Shown: one piece after another, positions 23,800-35,409 of the stretch
How positions within the stretch are numbered: position 1 is the first letter of the stretch
Layout: each line of letters starts with the position of its first letter
Source of the DNA: Monosiga brevicollis MX1
Lineage: Eukaryota; Opisthokonta; Choanoflagellata; Craspedida; Salpingoecidae
Assembly (NCBI RefSeq): GCF_000002865.3
Contig: NW_001865070.1
Coordinates: forward strand, 8,012 to 72,011
Length of the DNA stretch: 64,000 bases
Direction: 5' to 3'
The notes under the pieces: generated by a model
The model's database searches: none
Told to the model about the DNA's origin: nothing
What the model saw: only the letters and a program-made list of their open reading frames with translations
Position numbers and translations under genes: made by a program

Positions 23800-26374
23800 C
23801 CAAGAATGCAAGAATAGTCGCTGGTCAGACAGCAACATGATATAGGGACAACATACCAGGGCCATTGACAGACTGCTCGGCTTGAAGCAGCGCGACCGAC
23901 AATAGGTTATTCGAAAAGTTGTTCGTCTGCATCAAGCAAACGCCACCCACAAAGTAAGGACACAGCGCAGCAACACCAAAGAGCAATGAATAAAATATGT
24001 CTCACCGGCGACTGGGACTGGAAGTTGAAACGAAGGTTATCCTACATCGTAAAATGATCACGATGACTATTGTGAGAGCTTTAAAAGCAGGGTGTGGAAG
24101 GCAAACGACTAGGTTTTCGTACCTCGACGACTTCGGCATGCAAAACGTGCAAACTCGTAAGGTTTTGGCGTACTGGATAAATGCAAAGCTGCTGTGCAGA
24201 CAAACCTGCAAATCAAAAGTGAAATGAGCCGGGGGCTGGGGCACTCTTTACAAAGCGGGGATGGGTGTGAATGCAAGCCGTACCAGCAATGTCAAGAGTC
24301 AGAGCACAAATGTACGAATGGCCGACCAGTTCCTGGAGTGCAGGACTGAGGCCATCAAAGAGATCGTCACGATCCACGGCACCCAATTGCTTGGCTTCCT
24401 CGGTTAGAGCTGGGTTGTTGCGCAGGGCCGGAGCCACACCCTTGACCCAGAGCAGATGAAGCGCGCCGCCACGCTGCACCGCATTGATGGTGCGTGGCTC
24501 CTGTACAGCAGAGGGCACCCATGGAGGAATATAAGATACAGGGCGAAGGGTCACCAGAAGAACGAATCGAGTACAGAGTCAAACACGAACCGCTCCGTGG
24601 CCATGAAGGCCGAATGTCCGCACGTCCGAGGAGGTGAGGTTCCACAGCACGATGCGTGAGGTGGCAAAATCCAGGGATTGAATGTAGAGCAAGACAATAT
24701 AGTCGCTGGGACCACACACAACGTGACCATAGGCAATCGTCTCCTGCCCATCCTCCTGTGCAGGCGAGTGATGCAGAAGCGTCATCAGGGTGAGCGTCGG
24801 CGACTGATTCAATCCAGTTGGCGCATTTGCAACCCACGGCGATGAATTTATAAAAAATAAATAAATGAAATAATAGAAAAGAAAACTGACCAACTGCAAG
24901 GGATAGGACACGGCGTCCAGAAGCTGTGTGCCAGTACCGACGCAACGACGCAGGTGGCCAGCCGAATACGTATAAAAGGCGGTCTGGGGCGTGTCAGAGG
25001 GTTCGACAAAGAACACGGTTGTCTACGAGTGGAACGGGTGGTGCAGTGCGTGAAGGTCAGAGGGAAAAGTCGGCACAAGGGTGGAGGTAGGTGGAAAAAC
25101 AAAGCCCAAGTGGGCGGGCTTTGCTTTGGCAACTTACCCGGGCGTCAGTGGAAGGCGCAGCTTCAGTGTGCTCTTGGGGCGTGTCGGGCTGCAGGGCATC
25201 AAGCCGGGCCACAAAAACGTCTTCACCCGACACTTTGACAACATGGGCAGGCCCAAAGGCCAGATCATCATCCTTGGAGGGGGGTATGCAGAGGACAATT
25301 GTCAGGTGCACACACAGTATTGGCAGTGGCGGCAGCAAGAAGCTGGCAGGATCCTCTTCACGCCAGCGCAGTAGCAAAAAATAGTGAAGAACAATGTCCC
25401 TACCTGGCCCTTGGTGTTGGTCGAGCTGCTATTGATGGTGAGCAGCAAAGCAGGCATCATGCTGGCAGGATCGATCAAGTACACCTAAGCAAGCAAACAT
25501 CAGGGCCACAATCAGCATCATGTGCCCAAGGCCAGGCAAAAATTTGATATTTTTCTGGGACGACATGCCTGCCACTTTTGCGGAGTTTGCACGGCCAGAA
25601 AGGGCTTTGAAGGATGAGCGCGCAGTGCTAACACCGTGGCGGAGCTAAGGGTCAAAAAACAACATTGAAAAGTGAGGGGTCGGAAGAGACGAGGCCGGGT
25701 CCTCTTGCTGAGCGTGTCACACGCGCTGCGCAATCGGGGGCGAACATACTCGGCTTCAAAACGCAAAAGCTGCTTCTCGTTGGACTGCTGGGCTTGCACG
25801 CGTACGGCTTCCCCACCGCTCTTCACTGTAGCATCCAAAACAAACACACGCAAACACGCATTGTAAAATGGGAGTGGCTGGACCGCTGGAGAATGGTTGG
25901 CAGGCACCTCTGCGATTGCACTCACTGCTCAGCTGATGTGCACGAAACACATTGTTAGCGGCAAAGGCGTGACTTTGAGCAAATGCAACCAAGTCCAAAG
26001 AGCTAATCTGTCGAGTCGGAGACCGCGCATTTCCAGTCATGGTGGCGATGAGGCGTTGATGAGAAGACGGACAGCTAAGCGACGCCCATGGCTTGCGCTT
26101 ACGTTGGCACTGGCGCGAGACCGGATGTGGCTTGGTGGCAGCTTGTAGGCAAATCCAGTTCCCCGTAGCTCAGGCGGCGTCACCACCACCTGCTCATCGG
26201 GTGACGCATCGTCGATGCGGCCCACCTCCAACCTACAACCCAGTGTCGAACCCCAGATAGCAACGTGCATGTGAGCGAGCGGTAATGTTGCTCCACCCGC
26301 CTGCTAACCTGACACAAGCCAATCAATCCCTCGCAAGTACCCTCTGGTAATGGAACCGACTTTCCCACAGCCAC
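21842..26374 (-). CDS. EDC4: EDC4/Ge-1-like mRNA decapping scaffold (5' end unresolved)
   Basis: The large last exon (about 23640 down to the stop at 21842) encodes a Ser/Thr/Pro/Ala-rich linker, a coiled-coil segment and a C-terminal helical domain. The latter reads GDTEMAFSRALSQRNLSLV, then LQQLSVALAKG, and matches the Ge-1 C-terminal domain (compare GxxNxAFxxALxxxDLxLV). Upstream minus-strand exons encode WD40-like blades: GGEAVRVQAQQSNEKQLLRF, SATVLALRAHPSKPFLAVQ, VYLIDPASMMPALLLTIN, HVVKVSGEDVFVARLDALQ, TVFFVEPSDTPQTAFYTY and VLLYIQSLDF. EDC4 holds DCP1/DCP2 together in P-bodies and stimulates decapping. The start and the first exons (about 26100-26400) could not be phased. Head to head with PCF11. 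Confidence 0.75.
23711..23797. repeat. (CA)n microsatellite in an EDC4-like intron
   Basis: About 85 bases of CA, read as (TG)n on the coding strand, in the intron just before the last EDC4-like exon. Translated frames through it are artefacts. Confidence 0.95.
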
Positions 26375-26397
26375 CCTCCCCTTTGCTCGAACGCCCT

Positions 26398-26450
26398 GTC
26401 ACTGCCACCGCCACTGCCACTGCCACTGCCATTGCCACTGTCACGACCAC
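26398..26450. repeat. Hexamer (CCACTG)n repeat
   Basis: About seven imperfect copies of CCACTG, just upstream of the EDC4-like exons. If translated on the minus strand it gives Gly/Ser repeats; whether it is coding is not known. Confidence 0.75.
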
Positions 26451-26689
26451 TTACGCTGCCATTGTTCCTTCTCGACACGCACACACTCAACACAACACGA
26501 CACACACAAGAGAGGCAGTCAAAAGAGCTATCAAACTACAACACAGAACAGCAGTTGAAAACTCTCTCAGTCTCGAGGGCTTAACGCTGAACGCTTTGCT
26601 TTCCCCTTCTTCTCTCTCCTTTCTTCTCTCGCTCCATGTTCAGTGGCTCATAAGTGTGACGTTTTGTTACAGTTTGACTAACGCGAGGT

Positions 26690-26692
26690 CTG

Positions 26693-26723
<31 letters not shown>

Positions 26724-26730
26724 GGCATTC
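26690..26730. repeat. T tract between divergent EDC4-like and PCF11 genes
   Basis: About 28 consecutive T, in the region shared by the two divergent 5' ends. The rest of 26450-27085 has no recognisable gene. Confidence 0.85.
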
Positions 26731-27085
26731 ACTCTTTGAGGTCAGAGGGCAGCCAGCCAGCCGGTTCGGATGTGCGCGCAGTCGCTGGGGACGTAGGGGT
26801 GGGCACATTGAGTTGGAAGACGTGCTCGTGTGGGTTTGACATATCCTTTTGTATTTTACCAATGCTGCAGACTCACTGTCATGTCTTCTTTGCTTGCTGT
26901 CGACCCAACTTTATGATCACCAGGTAGCCGTGACGCCGCAAGACTTCCCAAACGTCGGGCCGAGCCTGGGACCTGACCGAGCGGTGTCTCGCTGCTGTCT
27001 GTACGCCTGCAGTCCACATTTAACCACAGCGTTTCTTGCCCTCGCCGGTGCACCGCCTTTGCGGCGGCGGCTTGCCATCATCGCC

Positions 27086-30000
27086 ATGCCCAATTCCGTG
27101 CGTGCCGAGTATAAGCACAAGCTGGACCAGCTCATCTCCAATCGACTGGTCCGTCCAATCGCGCGTCAAGCCGCCTCCTGCCCCTCTTCCCACGCCTGCG
27201 CACGCCTTTTCTCGTACACTCATGTTCATTTCGGTATGATATATATCTTGGCGCGCGCATGCACGTCACTGGCTGTTCCTCGAATAGGATCAAATTAAGC
27301 TCCTGACCATGCTCGCCGATGACAATCGCAGCGAAGCCTCCACCATCGTCCAAGCCATCGCTGAGAAAATCCTGGTGCGTCCCTTCACTCGGCTTCAAAC
27401 ACTACGGAACAAATTGAAAACTCAAGCATTCGTGAACCTCGTCGGTCTCGGCCATGCGCTGGCATCGATATGGAGCTTTGGGCTCAGTGACGAAAAACTA
27501 TCGCTTGATCTCCTGAGAGGGTTGTTTTCAACTGTAACTGATGCCGAGAGCCCAAAGCCTCCCCCTTCAATACTTTCCCTTCACATTCCCACGTATTTGT
27601 ACCACACTGGCCTCAGAGCATCTTAACTGCTTGCTCCGTTCCATTCGTGCAGCGCACGCCTGGCGCCAATCTGCAGTATCTCTTTCTTGTCGATTCCATT
27701 TGCAAAAATGTGGGCGGCGAATACATTCCCCTCTTCAATCAGCAACTTGTTCGCCTTTTTCAAGGTGTCATGGGACCGGTATGCCTTCCTTACCCTTCAA
27801 CTCTGCTGGAATCCTGATCGCGGACTTTGTCGCTTCACACAGCCGTCTTTTTTCCCGCCTTCACATTAGGGCTCACATGACGTCCGCATGAATGCGATTC
27901 GAGTGCGCAACACCTGGAGCGACCTCTTTCCTTCCTCCACTCTCGCTGACATTGACAGATACATCCGATCTGTACGCTCAAGCACCACATGTCTGCCCAT
28001 CGCCAGCCATTCATCTCCTTTAAACCGACTGTTTTCAATCCCTTTTGCGATTCCATTCTCAAATACCCTTTCAAAGTTGCTCAATTCCATGTTTTTCTCC
28101 TCTTTTCCTTCGACGTCCGATGCACATACACCCTGATCTCTTCAAATAGGTGCCACGTGAAACAGGTGGCGCCCCAAAGCCCAAGTTTGCGCCGCCGTCC
28201 GTGTACGAACCCGACTGCTCTCGCATCTTCTTGTGCACCCACTTTTGAAGCTGACCATGCACGCACACCTATCTGTCATTCACGTACCTTCCGTCATTCT
28301 GGGTTACAGAACTCCAGCCGCAGCACGACCACAGGTCGCCGCTCCGGCACCTACTCACCCAGCTGCAGCAGCCTGTACGTATATGCACTGCGCCTTGGCC
28401 TGTGTACGATCGGGTAACGCTCACCCTCGCCATCACACTTTCCAGATCATGACCCTGAAGGCTTGCGCCGCGCTCAGCAAGCCCTCCACGATGCCGAGGA
28501 TGAGCTGCGCTACAACCCTGCTCTTGTCATGGATCATGTTCGCCGGAGCCGGCTTGAGGATACAGCTCGCCGCTTGTACCACGAGGTACGCTTGTATTTC
28601 ATACTGTCCCTTTGCCCTGACCCTGATGAACTTTGACCCATGCTCGCCATCGCCCTCGCCTTCTGTCCTGCAGATTCAATCGTGGCCTTTGGCTCATGAA
28701 GTTGCACAAGCACAACCAGCAACCAGCTTTGCCCCAGCCTATCATCAATCGACGGCAGACCCACGCAGCAACGCTGCGCCGGCTGATCCTCGCACCGCCC
28801 ACGTTGCAGATCCACGTCGGGTATGTTGATAGCATTCAGCTTCGACATCTCAGACCATGGTCATTGCATGCATCGTGTGCCAAATTCACCATGCTTCCGT
28901 ATCCGCCCTTTGGCTTGAAATTTCACTTTGGACAGCCTCCGCCCGTACCACCACTTTCGAGTTTGCCTGCACAGACGCCTCCTTCACAAACGTCCTCGGT
29001 ACGAAGCCAGCTCTCTCATGACTTGATGCTATTTAGCATGCATGATGAATCGCTTTGCCGAGCCACCATCTCTGCAATCTCGACCTTCTCTCTCATCACT
29101 AATCTCGTCCTGTTCAACCATAGGCTCCCAAAACACCGCTCTCGGCGAATTCGCTGCTTTCCAAGGTTCTTGAGACCGGTGGCCTAAGTCTCCTATTACC
29201 TGGATTGCAGTCGGCCAACCCGGCTGTCAACGCAAACGCTTCCGAGCCCACGGCTTCACCAGATGCCATCCCCTGGCGTAATCTTGCCCCCATGGCCCTC
29301 AACACACGGGACATTAAGCAGTGCGTTTGCCTTGGTTAAACTCGAATGCGCTTTGTGTGCACACGATCAAGACACTCTGCCCTTCAACGAGACGTGACTC
29401 GTGGCACACATTGGCATATAATCAGTCATCCTGGCTGCGCAAAGCGAGGGAATCACAGGGGACCACCTTGAGGATGGATAGAACGACCACTGCAGGACAT
29501 TGCGGGATGTTCTGTGCCGGTCTTTTGCAATTACTGACCGGTCCCATGCCACTGCTTGGTGTGATGCTTTGTGCCCAGACGAACCGATGACGCATATGTA
29601 GCAGCTCTATACAAGCAACAGCCCCTGCAGTGCACCAAATGCGGCAAGCGGTTCCGTAAGGCGCTCGGCAAGGCATTAGAGCGCCACTATGACTGGCATT
29701 TCATGCGGAGCGAGACTCGCGATGCGCAAAAAATCATCTCTCGTGGCTGGATGCAAACTCGAGCTGATTGGCTACGCACCAAGGCTGCCTCAGTTGCGGA
29801 GCTCAACCGGTAAGTGCGCTCGACAAAACAAAAGGTTTGCCTGCAAACTCGCCCGTCAGTTTCAACTCTGCGCACCGCACCCCATGTAGAGAGGCAGATC
29901 CCGAACCGGCGCCAACCGTCACAGCCAGCGTTGATGACGTCGAAGCCTCTATTCAAGTGCTGCCAGCAGCCGAGGCACAAACGTGTGCTTTGTGCGGGGA

Positions 30001-30429
30001 CTCCTTTGAAAAGTTTTACGACGACGACGAAGGTGTGCGAGGCGCAACTTGTTTCTTTTGCTTCTCACGACGCGATGCACGCGGCTCGGTCGTCACGCGC
30101 CATACTCTCAACGTCTTTCTCGACGTTGTGCTTGTTCCCTGCTGACTTTTACAGACATGTGGGCTGTCCGCGCGGTGCAAACGCCAAAAGGCCCGATGCA
30201 TGTTCATTGCTTTCGCGAAGCTGCTGACGTATGGCGAGCGCGCATCTCGACCATTGACTTGATTTGCTTTAAGCACGATTGTTTCTTGCCCCTCACGTTT
30301 TTGTGCTTGTCATTGGCACAGCAACATGCGCTGGTCTCACCGCCAGACAGTCGCCGCGTCTCGACCAGCGAGGAGCAGCCTCTTTCCAAGCGTAGCAAGC
30401 CCATGACAAACGCCGATGCTGACAAATAG
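27086..30429 (+). CDS. PCF11: Pcf11, pre-mRNA cleavage complex II subunit
   Basis: Fourteen exons, frame-checked: 27086-27148, 27288-27374, 27653-27778, 27870-27971, 28150-28196, 28310-28374, 28446-28585, 28674-28820, 28975-28998, 29124-29320, 29579-29809, 29890-30032, 30155-30228, 30322-30429; 517 residues. The first four exons form the CID domain that binds the RNA polymerase II tail (LLTMLADDN, then YLFLVDSICKNVGGEYIPLF and VRNTWSDLFP). A middle helix-rich part follows. Near the C-terminus are the two Pcf11 zinc fingers that flank the Clp1-binding region: CTKCGKRF with HYDWHF, then SRGW, and later CALCGDSFEKFYDDDEDMW with HVHC. It couples 3'-end cleavage to transcription termination in the nucleus. 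It is shorter than yeast or animal Pcf11 but has the key domains. Confidence 0.93.
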
Positions 30430-30768
30430 GCCATCCGACCAACAATCATAATGGATCAATAAGAAACCGCAACAGATTGACGTGTCATCGTCATTCCCGC
30501 TGCTCTTCGACTCTGATACACTCGGCCTTAAAAGGGGAAGGAGGAGGGATGTAACGCCCCCAGTGGGGGATCAATGACCGGACTGGTACCTCAAGGCTGA
30601 AGCTCTCTCAGTTTTTGATTTTTTTACTATAGCTTGACACACTGGCATGACGCGACGTGCGCATGTGGTAGCGAGTGCGAAAAGCTGAGTCATTGGTGGT
30701 TGAACATCGATTATTGTGCAGTCACGGCTCGTTGACCTCCCGGGGCCCCACGAGTGCGCTCACACACT

Positions 30769-32534
30769 TTACTGGGGAAACTCGTTAAGCTTGAGCAGCA
30801 TTTTGCCTGAATGCTTGCCGGCGAAAAGATCGGTGGCAGTGTCAACATACTTGCCGGGTCCACCCTCGCGCAAATCCACGCTCCACTTGAGTTTGCCGGC
30901 ATCGACCTGTGTTGCAATTGAGAATCAAAATTCATGTCAACCTACATTCAGACACTGCAAAGCAGAGGATGCCAGCACACGCTTACCAGAGGCTTGGCCC
31001 ATTGAACAAACTCGCCATACTTGTCAATGTGATCGGAGACCTGCGGAAAGAGAGTCGTGCAAAGAAGAAGGCGCGAACAGGCATTCAAAATATGACATAA
31101 GAAATTGCGTGCATCGCTCTGATTGCTGTCGACCTCAACCACGACACGAAACACACCAGGAAGCCGGTGATGGTGATGCGGCTCTTGATGATCGAGGCCC
31201 ATGAACGGATGCCATCAGGCTTCTCCTTGTTGTAGTCTGCAAAATATATGGTCCGAACGCATGAGCTCAAGCAAACCGATAGCCACACGCTGTGGGATTT
31301 GAACGCGAGCCAACCACGTTGACAAGGACAGAGCCGATGATCAGCGTGAAAAAGACGCACCGGAAATGGCACCGCAAACTGCATGCTTGGCACCAGTGGC
31401 AGCGTTTTGCAAAAAGGCCTCTGCGCAGTACACCGAGCAAAGCCAATCGTAAGGACTTGAGTGCTCAGTCTTTGAGACGACACTCGCAATGAAGCCATGA
31501 GGCAGGTGCCCAGAGTCCTCAGAGTCCAAAGCAAGTACAAACCGGTGATGGGGCCAGCAGTGTTGTCAAAGTAGTGGGTGATGCCCTTGGGCGCCACACG
31601 CTTGAACTCGGCCTTCAAGTCGTCGGTCTTGTAGTTGAAGACGTGGTCAAAGCCCAGCGATTTCATGTAGTCAAGCTGTTGAAGCAAGATGTCGGTATTA
31701 GTTTGAAAAAAGTACGAAACAACTGGGTGGCCATCTTCGAGCACACGCACCTTTTCGGGCTTGCCGGCCACGCCAATGACAGTGGCGCCGAGCTCTTTGG
31801 CAATCTGACCCGACAGGCTGCCCACGGCACCAGCGCCGGCAGAAACAAGGAAAACGCTATCCTTGGAAGGATTGAGAATGTGCTTGGTACCCACGTACGC
31901 AGTGAGGCCAATGACGACCGAGAGCACGCTCATGGCCTTGGAGATGTCCTCCAAGTTCTCCGGACGGGGCTGCAGCTTGTTCTGCAGGTTCTCACCGGGC
32001 TTGCCCACATAGTAATCCTGCACGCCACCAAAGCCATTGACAAAGTCGCCCTTTTCGTAGCCTTCGGCCTTGCTCTCAACGACAACGCCGACCGTGCCCA
32101 GGCGCATGGGGCTGCCAATCTGAACAGGCTCGGCATAGCTCGGGCTGTACCATCACCATCATCGTTGCGTGTGAGAAAAGGCTCGGCGATACCCAAACTG
32201 GCCGTCAGCGAGGGCGAGCGGCTCTGGGTTGCGTGGTGACCAACGAGCCACGTACCCTGGGCTGAGAATGCCGCGCTGGTACGGGTCCACGCTCGCCACG
32301 ATGTTCTTAATCAGGACCTCGCCATCCTGGATAGAGGGAATGTCCGACTCCTCCTACTCACAATCGACCAGCGACCACGGCATGAGACCATGGCACCAGT
32401 CAGTGGAAAAAACACTCGCCTGGCCTGGCAAAAGAGGCAGAATGAGGCAGCCGAATACGAACAAGCTTGAAGCTATCGGCAGTGATGTTGTCCTTGGGGT
32501 ACTCCTGCAGCAGCAATTGGCGGTTCTTCGACAT
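30769..32534 (-). CDS. NADPH-dependent alkenal/prostaglandin reductase-type MDR enzyme
   Basis: Seven exons, frame-checked: 32534-32463, 32353-32256, 32144-31751, 31675-31543, 31236-31157, 31040-30987, 30906-30769; 322 residues, close to the 329 of PTGR1. The N-terminal MKSK-like start reads MSKNRQLLLQEYPKDNITA; then VDPYQRG (family VDPYMRG), MRLGTVGVVVESK, GLTAYVG, the cofactor loop SAGAGAVGSLSGQIAK, LGFDHVFNYKT, HYFDNTAGPIT and a C-terminal GKMLLKLNEF. It lacks the zinc ligands of alcohol dehydrogenases, as expected for this zinc-free branch. These enzymes reduce the double bond of alpha,beta-unsaturated carbonyls in the cytosol. The exact substrate (15-oxo-prostaglandin, alkenal, curcumin-like) cannot be told from sequence. 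Confidence 0.9.
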
Positions 32535-32857
32535 GATGGATGGTTGAACTTGGCGTACACAAACGGCAGGCACGCTACTAATGTGATTCGCACTGGACTT
32601 CAAGGGCAGAAGGGCTTCAGCTCGGTTCTTGGAGGTGTTGGTGCTTCTTCAAGCAGTTTCTAAAAAGAAAATGCGTCCCCCCAGTGGTTGTTCACTGACT
32701 CGCTCGAATTTTCTGCTCACATTACGACAGAGTGATGTTATTTGGTCTCACAGCTTTCCTCTCGGGTTGGCCCGAAGGTGGCTGCTCGCACGTGTCTGGC
32801 AACGTATCAGAATGAGCAAGGCCATCACGCGCCCTTTGAAATGTGTGATGGGCTCTT

Positions 32858-32860
<3 letters not shown>

Positions 32861-32917
<57 letters not shown>
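32861..32917. repeat. (CT)n microsatellite
   Basis: Pure CT for about 57 bases, between the reductase and the Rap-like gene. The rest of 32535-33514 holds no recognisable gene. Confidence 0.97.
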
Positions 32918-32919
<2 letters not shown>

Positions 32920-33514
32920 CTCATTGCTTGCTTATCCGACGTGGTTTTGATGGCACAATGCCAGACTCGAGAAGGAAGAGCACGAAGACTGTTTGGCTGC
33001 CCCCTTTTTTTTTTTCCTTCTGCAAAACGTTTTTCTTGTTTGGGTTCCAAAAAGGGCTCCAAGCCGAGAGTCTCAAGTCAGTATGGTCGGGGTGAGGGGT
33101 AGGGCGAGATGATGAATTAAAATTTGGAGCGTTGGTTCCCGCCTTGCTCGCTTTCCATGGGTGGAGACGACGATACGCTGCGTTTCGTAATATCGAAGCC
33201 ACGCTGGCGCTGGGCGCGGTCAAGCATCAAGTCTCTTTTTACAAACTGGCTAAACACCTAACACGAACGAACTACGCGGCTGAAGTTTGAAGTCAAAGAC
33301 AGATCAAAATTTAAAGCGTACGAAGACAAGCACGCCAGCACGCCTACAGCAGACTACTGCGCCTCAAGCTCTTTAACGAGGCATACAGCCCCCGAAGACT
33401 CGGAACCCAAAGAAAAAAAATCCACGATGCAAAGCAAAGCCAAAAGGTAACAAAAACACGCGCGCGCGTGCACGCGCCATGGCGCAAAACGGTTGAGAGA
33501 TGGGCATGTTTGGT

Positions 33515-34648
33515 CTATAGCAGCACACACTTGCCGCCGCCACCGCCAGGGTTCTGCAGTTTGTCAATCATCCCTGTGAAGGCATCTTCAACGTTGGTCT
33601 ACAAATACACCAACACCATTGGGCAGCAAGGTTGAAAGATTGGCAAGGCGTCAGCGCACTGGGACAGGTTCTCATAGGAGCGCATTGGGGCAGGTTCTCG
33701 TGGGAAGCACAGTTAATCCATACCTTGGTCTTGGCGCTCGTCTCGATGAAAGCAGCTCCCCAGGCCTTGGCCTTGGCATGGCCCGCAGCCAGCAACACCT
33801 GCGACAACCGAATCGTGAATGAACGCATTGGCGTGGAAGCTGCTAGCAGATATAGCTTTGACCACCATCACCACCTCCTGGAGGCATGCAAACGAAGTTT
33901 GAGGACCCACGGGCGTGGATGAGAAACCCACCTCACGAGAACCAACATCGGTCTTGTTACCGATCAACAGGATTGGGGCGGGATTGCGCTTGCTGCTCTT
34001 CTTGATCTTCCACACCATGTCCTTAATCTCGTCGATATCCTCAAACGTGGTTTTCTTTGTCACGTCATAGACCAGTACAAAGCCCTAGGCGCAGCATGAA
34101 AATGAATGCCACCGCCATGGCCAGGCATGAACACGACGCATGCCAAGGGCCAAGGGGGGTGTGGTTGAGCCCGTTCTGCCCTTGGCTGCGGGTTTGCGGC
34201 GACACAAAGCACTCACTTGACAGTTTTTGATGTAAAGCTCGACCAGCGACGTAAACTGCTCGGTACCGGCGGTATCAATAATTTCCAGCATTACCTTGCC
34301 ACCCTTGTACTCGACCTCCTTGCGATAGCAGTCCTCAACTGCCATTCCACCCAAGCACCAACGAGGTCAGGCGCGCAGGGAGAACGCCAAGCAAGGAGAA
34401 GCAAAGAGACACACAACGTCCTCGCCCGGGATGGCATGAACGCACCAGTTGGATCATAGGACTCAACAAAGCGATCCTCTGTAAACTACGGGTACGAGGG
34501 GCGATACAGTAGGTGCCGGTGCAGGTCACAGCAAGACGCGAGACGCGATGATGGGCGTGTGATGGGATCCCGCACGACGCACCTGAATGGCGAGCGCTGA
34601 TTTGCCCACACTGCCGCTCCCAAGGAGACAAATTTTGATTTCACGCAT
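33515..34648 (-). CDS. Rap-like small GTPase
   Basis: Six exons, about 179 residues. Exon 1 (34648-34583) reads [20 protein letters not shown], with the P-loop. Switch I/effector [13 protein letters not shown] is close to Ras/Rap YDPTIEDSYRKQV. G3 is DTAGTEQF, where Thr in place of Gln 61 is the Rap signature. G4 is GNKTDVG, G5 is ETSAK. The C-terminus after GGGGGK is CVLL, a CAAX box ending in Leu, so geranylgeranylation is expected. Odd point: the P-loop has Ser at the position of Gly 13 (GSGSVGKS against GSGGVGKS). Rap proteins act at membranes in adhesion and polarity signalling in animals. Assignment to Rap rather than another Ras-family branch rests on the Thr and is fairly but not fully sure. 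Confidence 0.88.
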
Positions 34649-35409
34649 CCTGGCGGTTGTTCACCCTGCAAGCCAGACCCCGATTTGAATGATATCCGCG
34701 ACTTGCGCAGATGGCTGCTGTCACGCGCGGTGCCCGGAGCAACAGGCAAGGTCCTCGCCAATAGCTGTGACTTGCTTCCAACACACAGCTCACAAAGACA
34801 CAAGACAGCTTACCTCTTTCCCACTCTCTCCGCAACGCCTACACCTATTCGCCCGTCCCCGTTCAAGACGTCCAGCACCCTCCTCTTTCGAGATTAGAGA
34901 GCCGAGACGGCGCAACCCAGACCAAGACCGAGAGGGCGGAGACGAGCAGCAACAGCCCCAAGATGCAAATTCTCTCTCTCTCTCAAACTCTCTCTCTCTG
35001 TGTCTCTCTCTCCTCTCTCTCTCTCTCTCTCATGTGGTAGTTGTGCTTTTCCTTTGTGTCTTTGCTCTTTACTTCTCTCTTCTCAAACCAATTCATCTCT
35101 CTCTCTCTCTCTTTCTCTCTCGCGTTGAAGAGTCAAAACAGAGAAAATGTCAGAAAAAAGGGTGGGCGTACAGCCAAAAATAAATAAAAAAAGAACGTGC
35201 GCGGAGATGGGCTGTGGGAGGGAGGGGCTTTTAGTAGTGGGGTTAACACGGCGAGCAGGGGTGATGGAGGTGGGGTTCAAGAACAGAATAAACATGCCAG
35301 GAGGGTCGATTTGTTGATCGTTTTCAAGGCGTCCTGCGCTCAGCCGCTCCGATGTCTAACTACTAACTTTGCATCTTCCACGAGCCAGAAGAGCCGCTCA
35401 AAAGGACCG
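34649..35409. other. Intergenic with CT tracts
   Basis: Promoter side of the Rap-like gene and 3' side of the AKTIP-like gene. Imperfect CT repeats lie at 34972-35029 and 35095-35120. No gene recognised. Confidence 0.6.

Noticed and set aside
23340-23865. Cys-Val or Thr-His repeat proteins
   Set aside because: These are translations of the (CA)n microsatellite in an intron of the EDC4-like gene.
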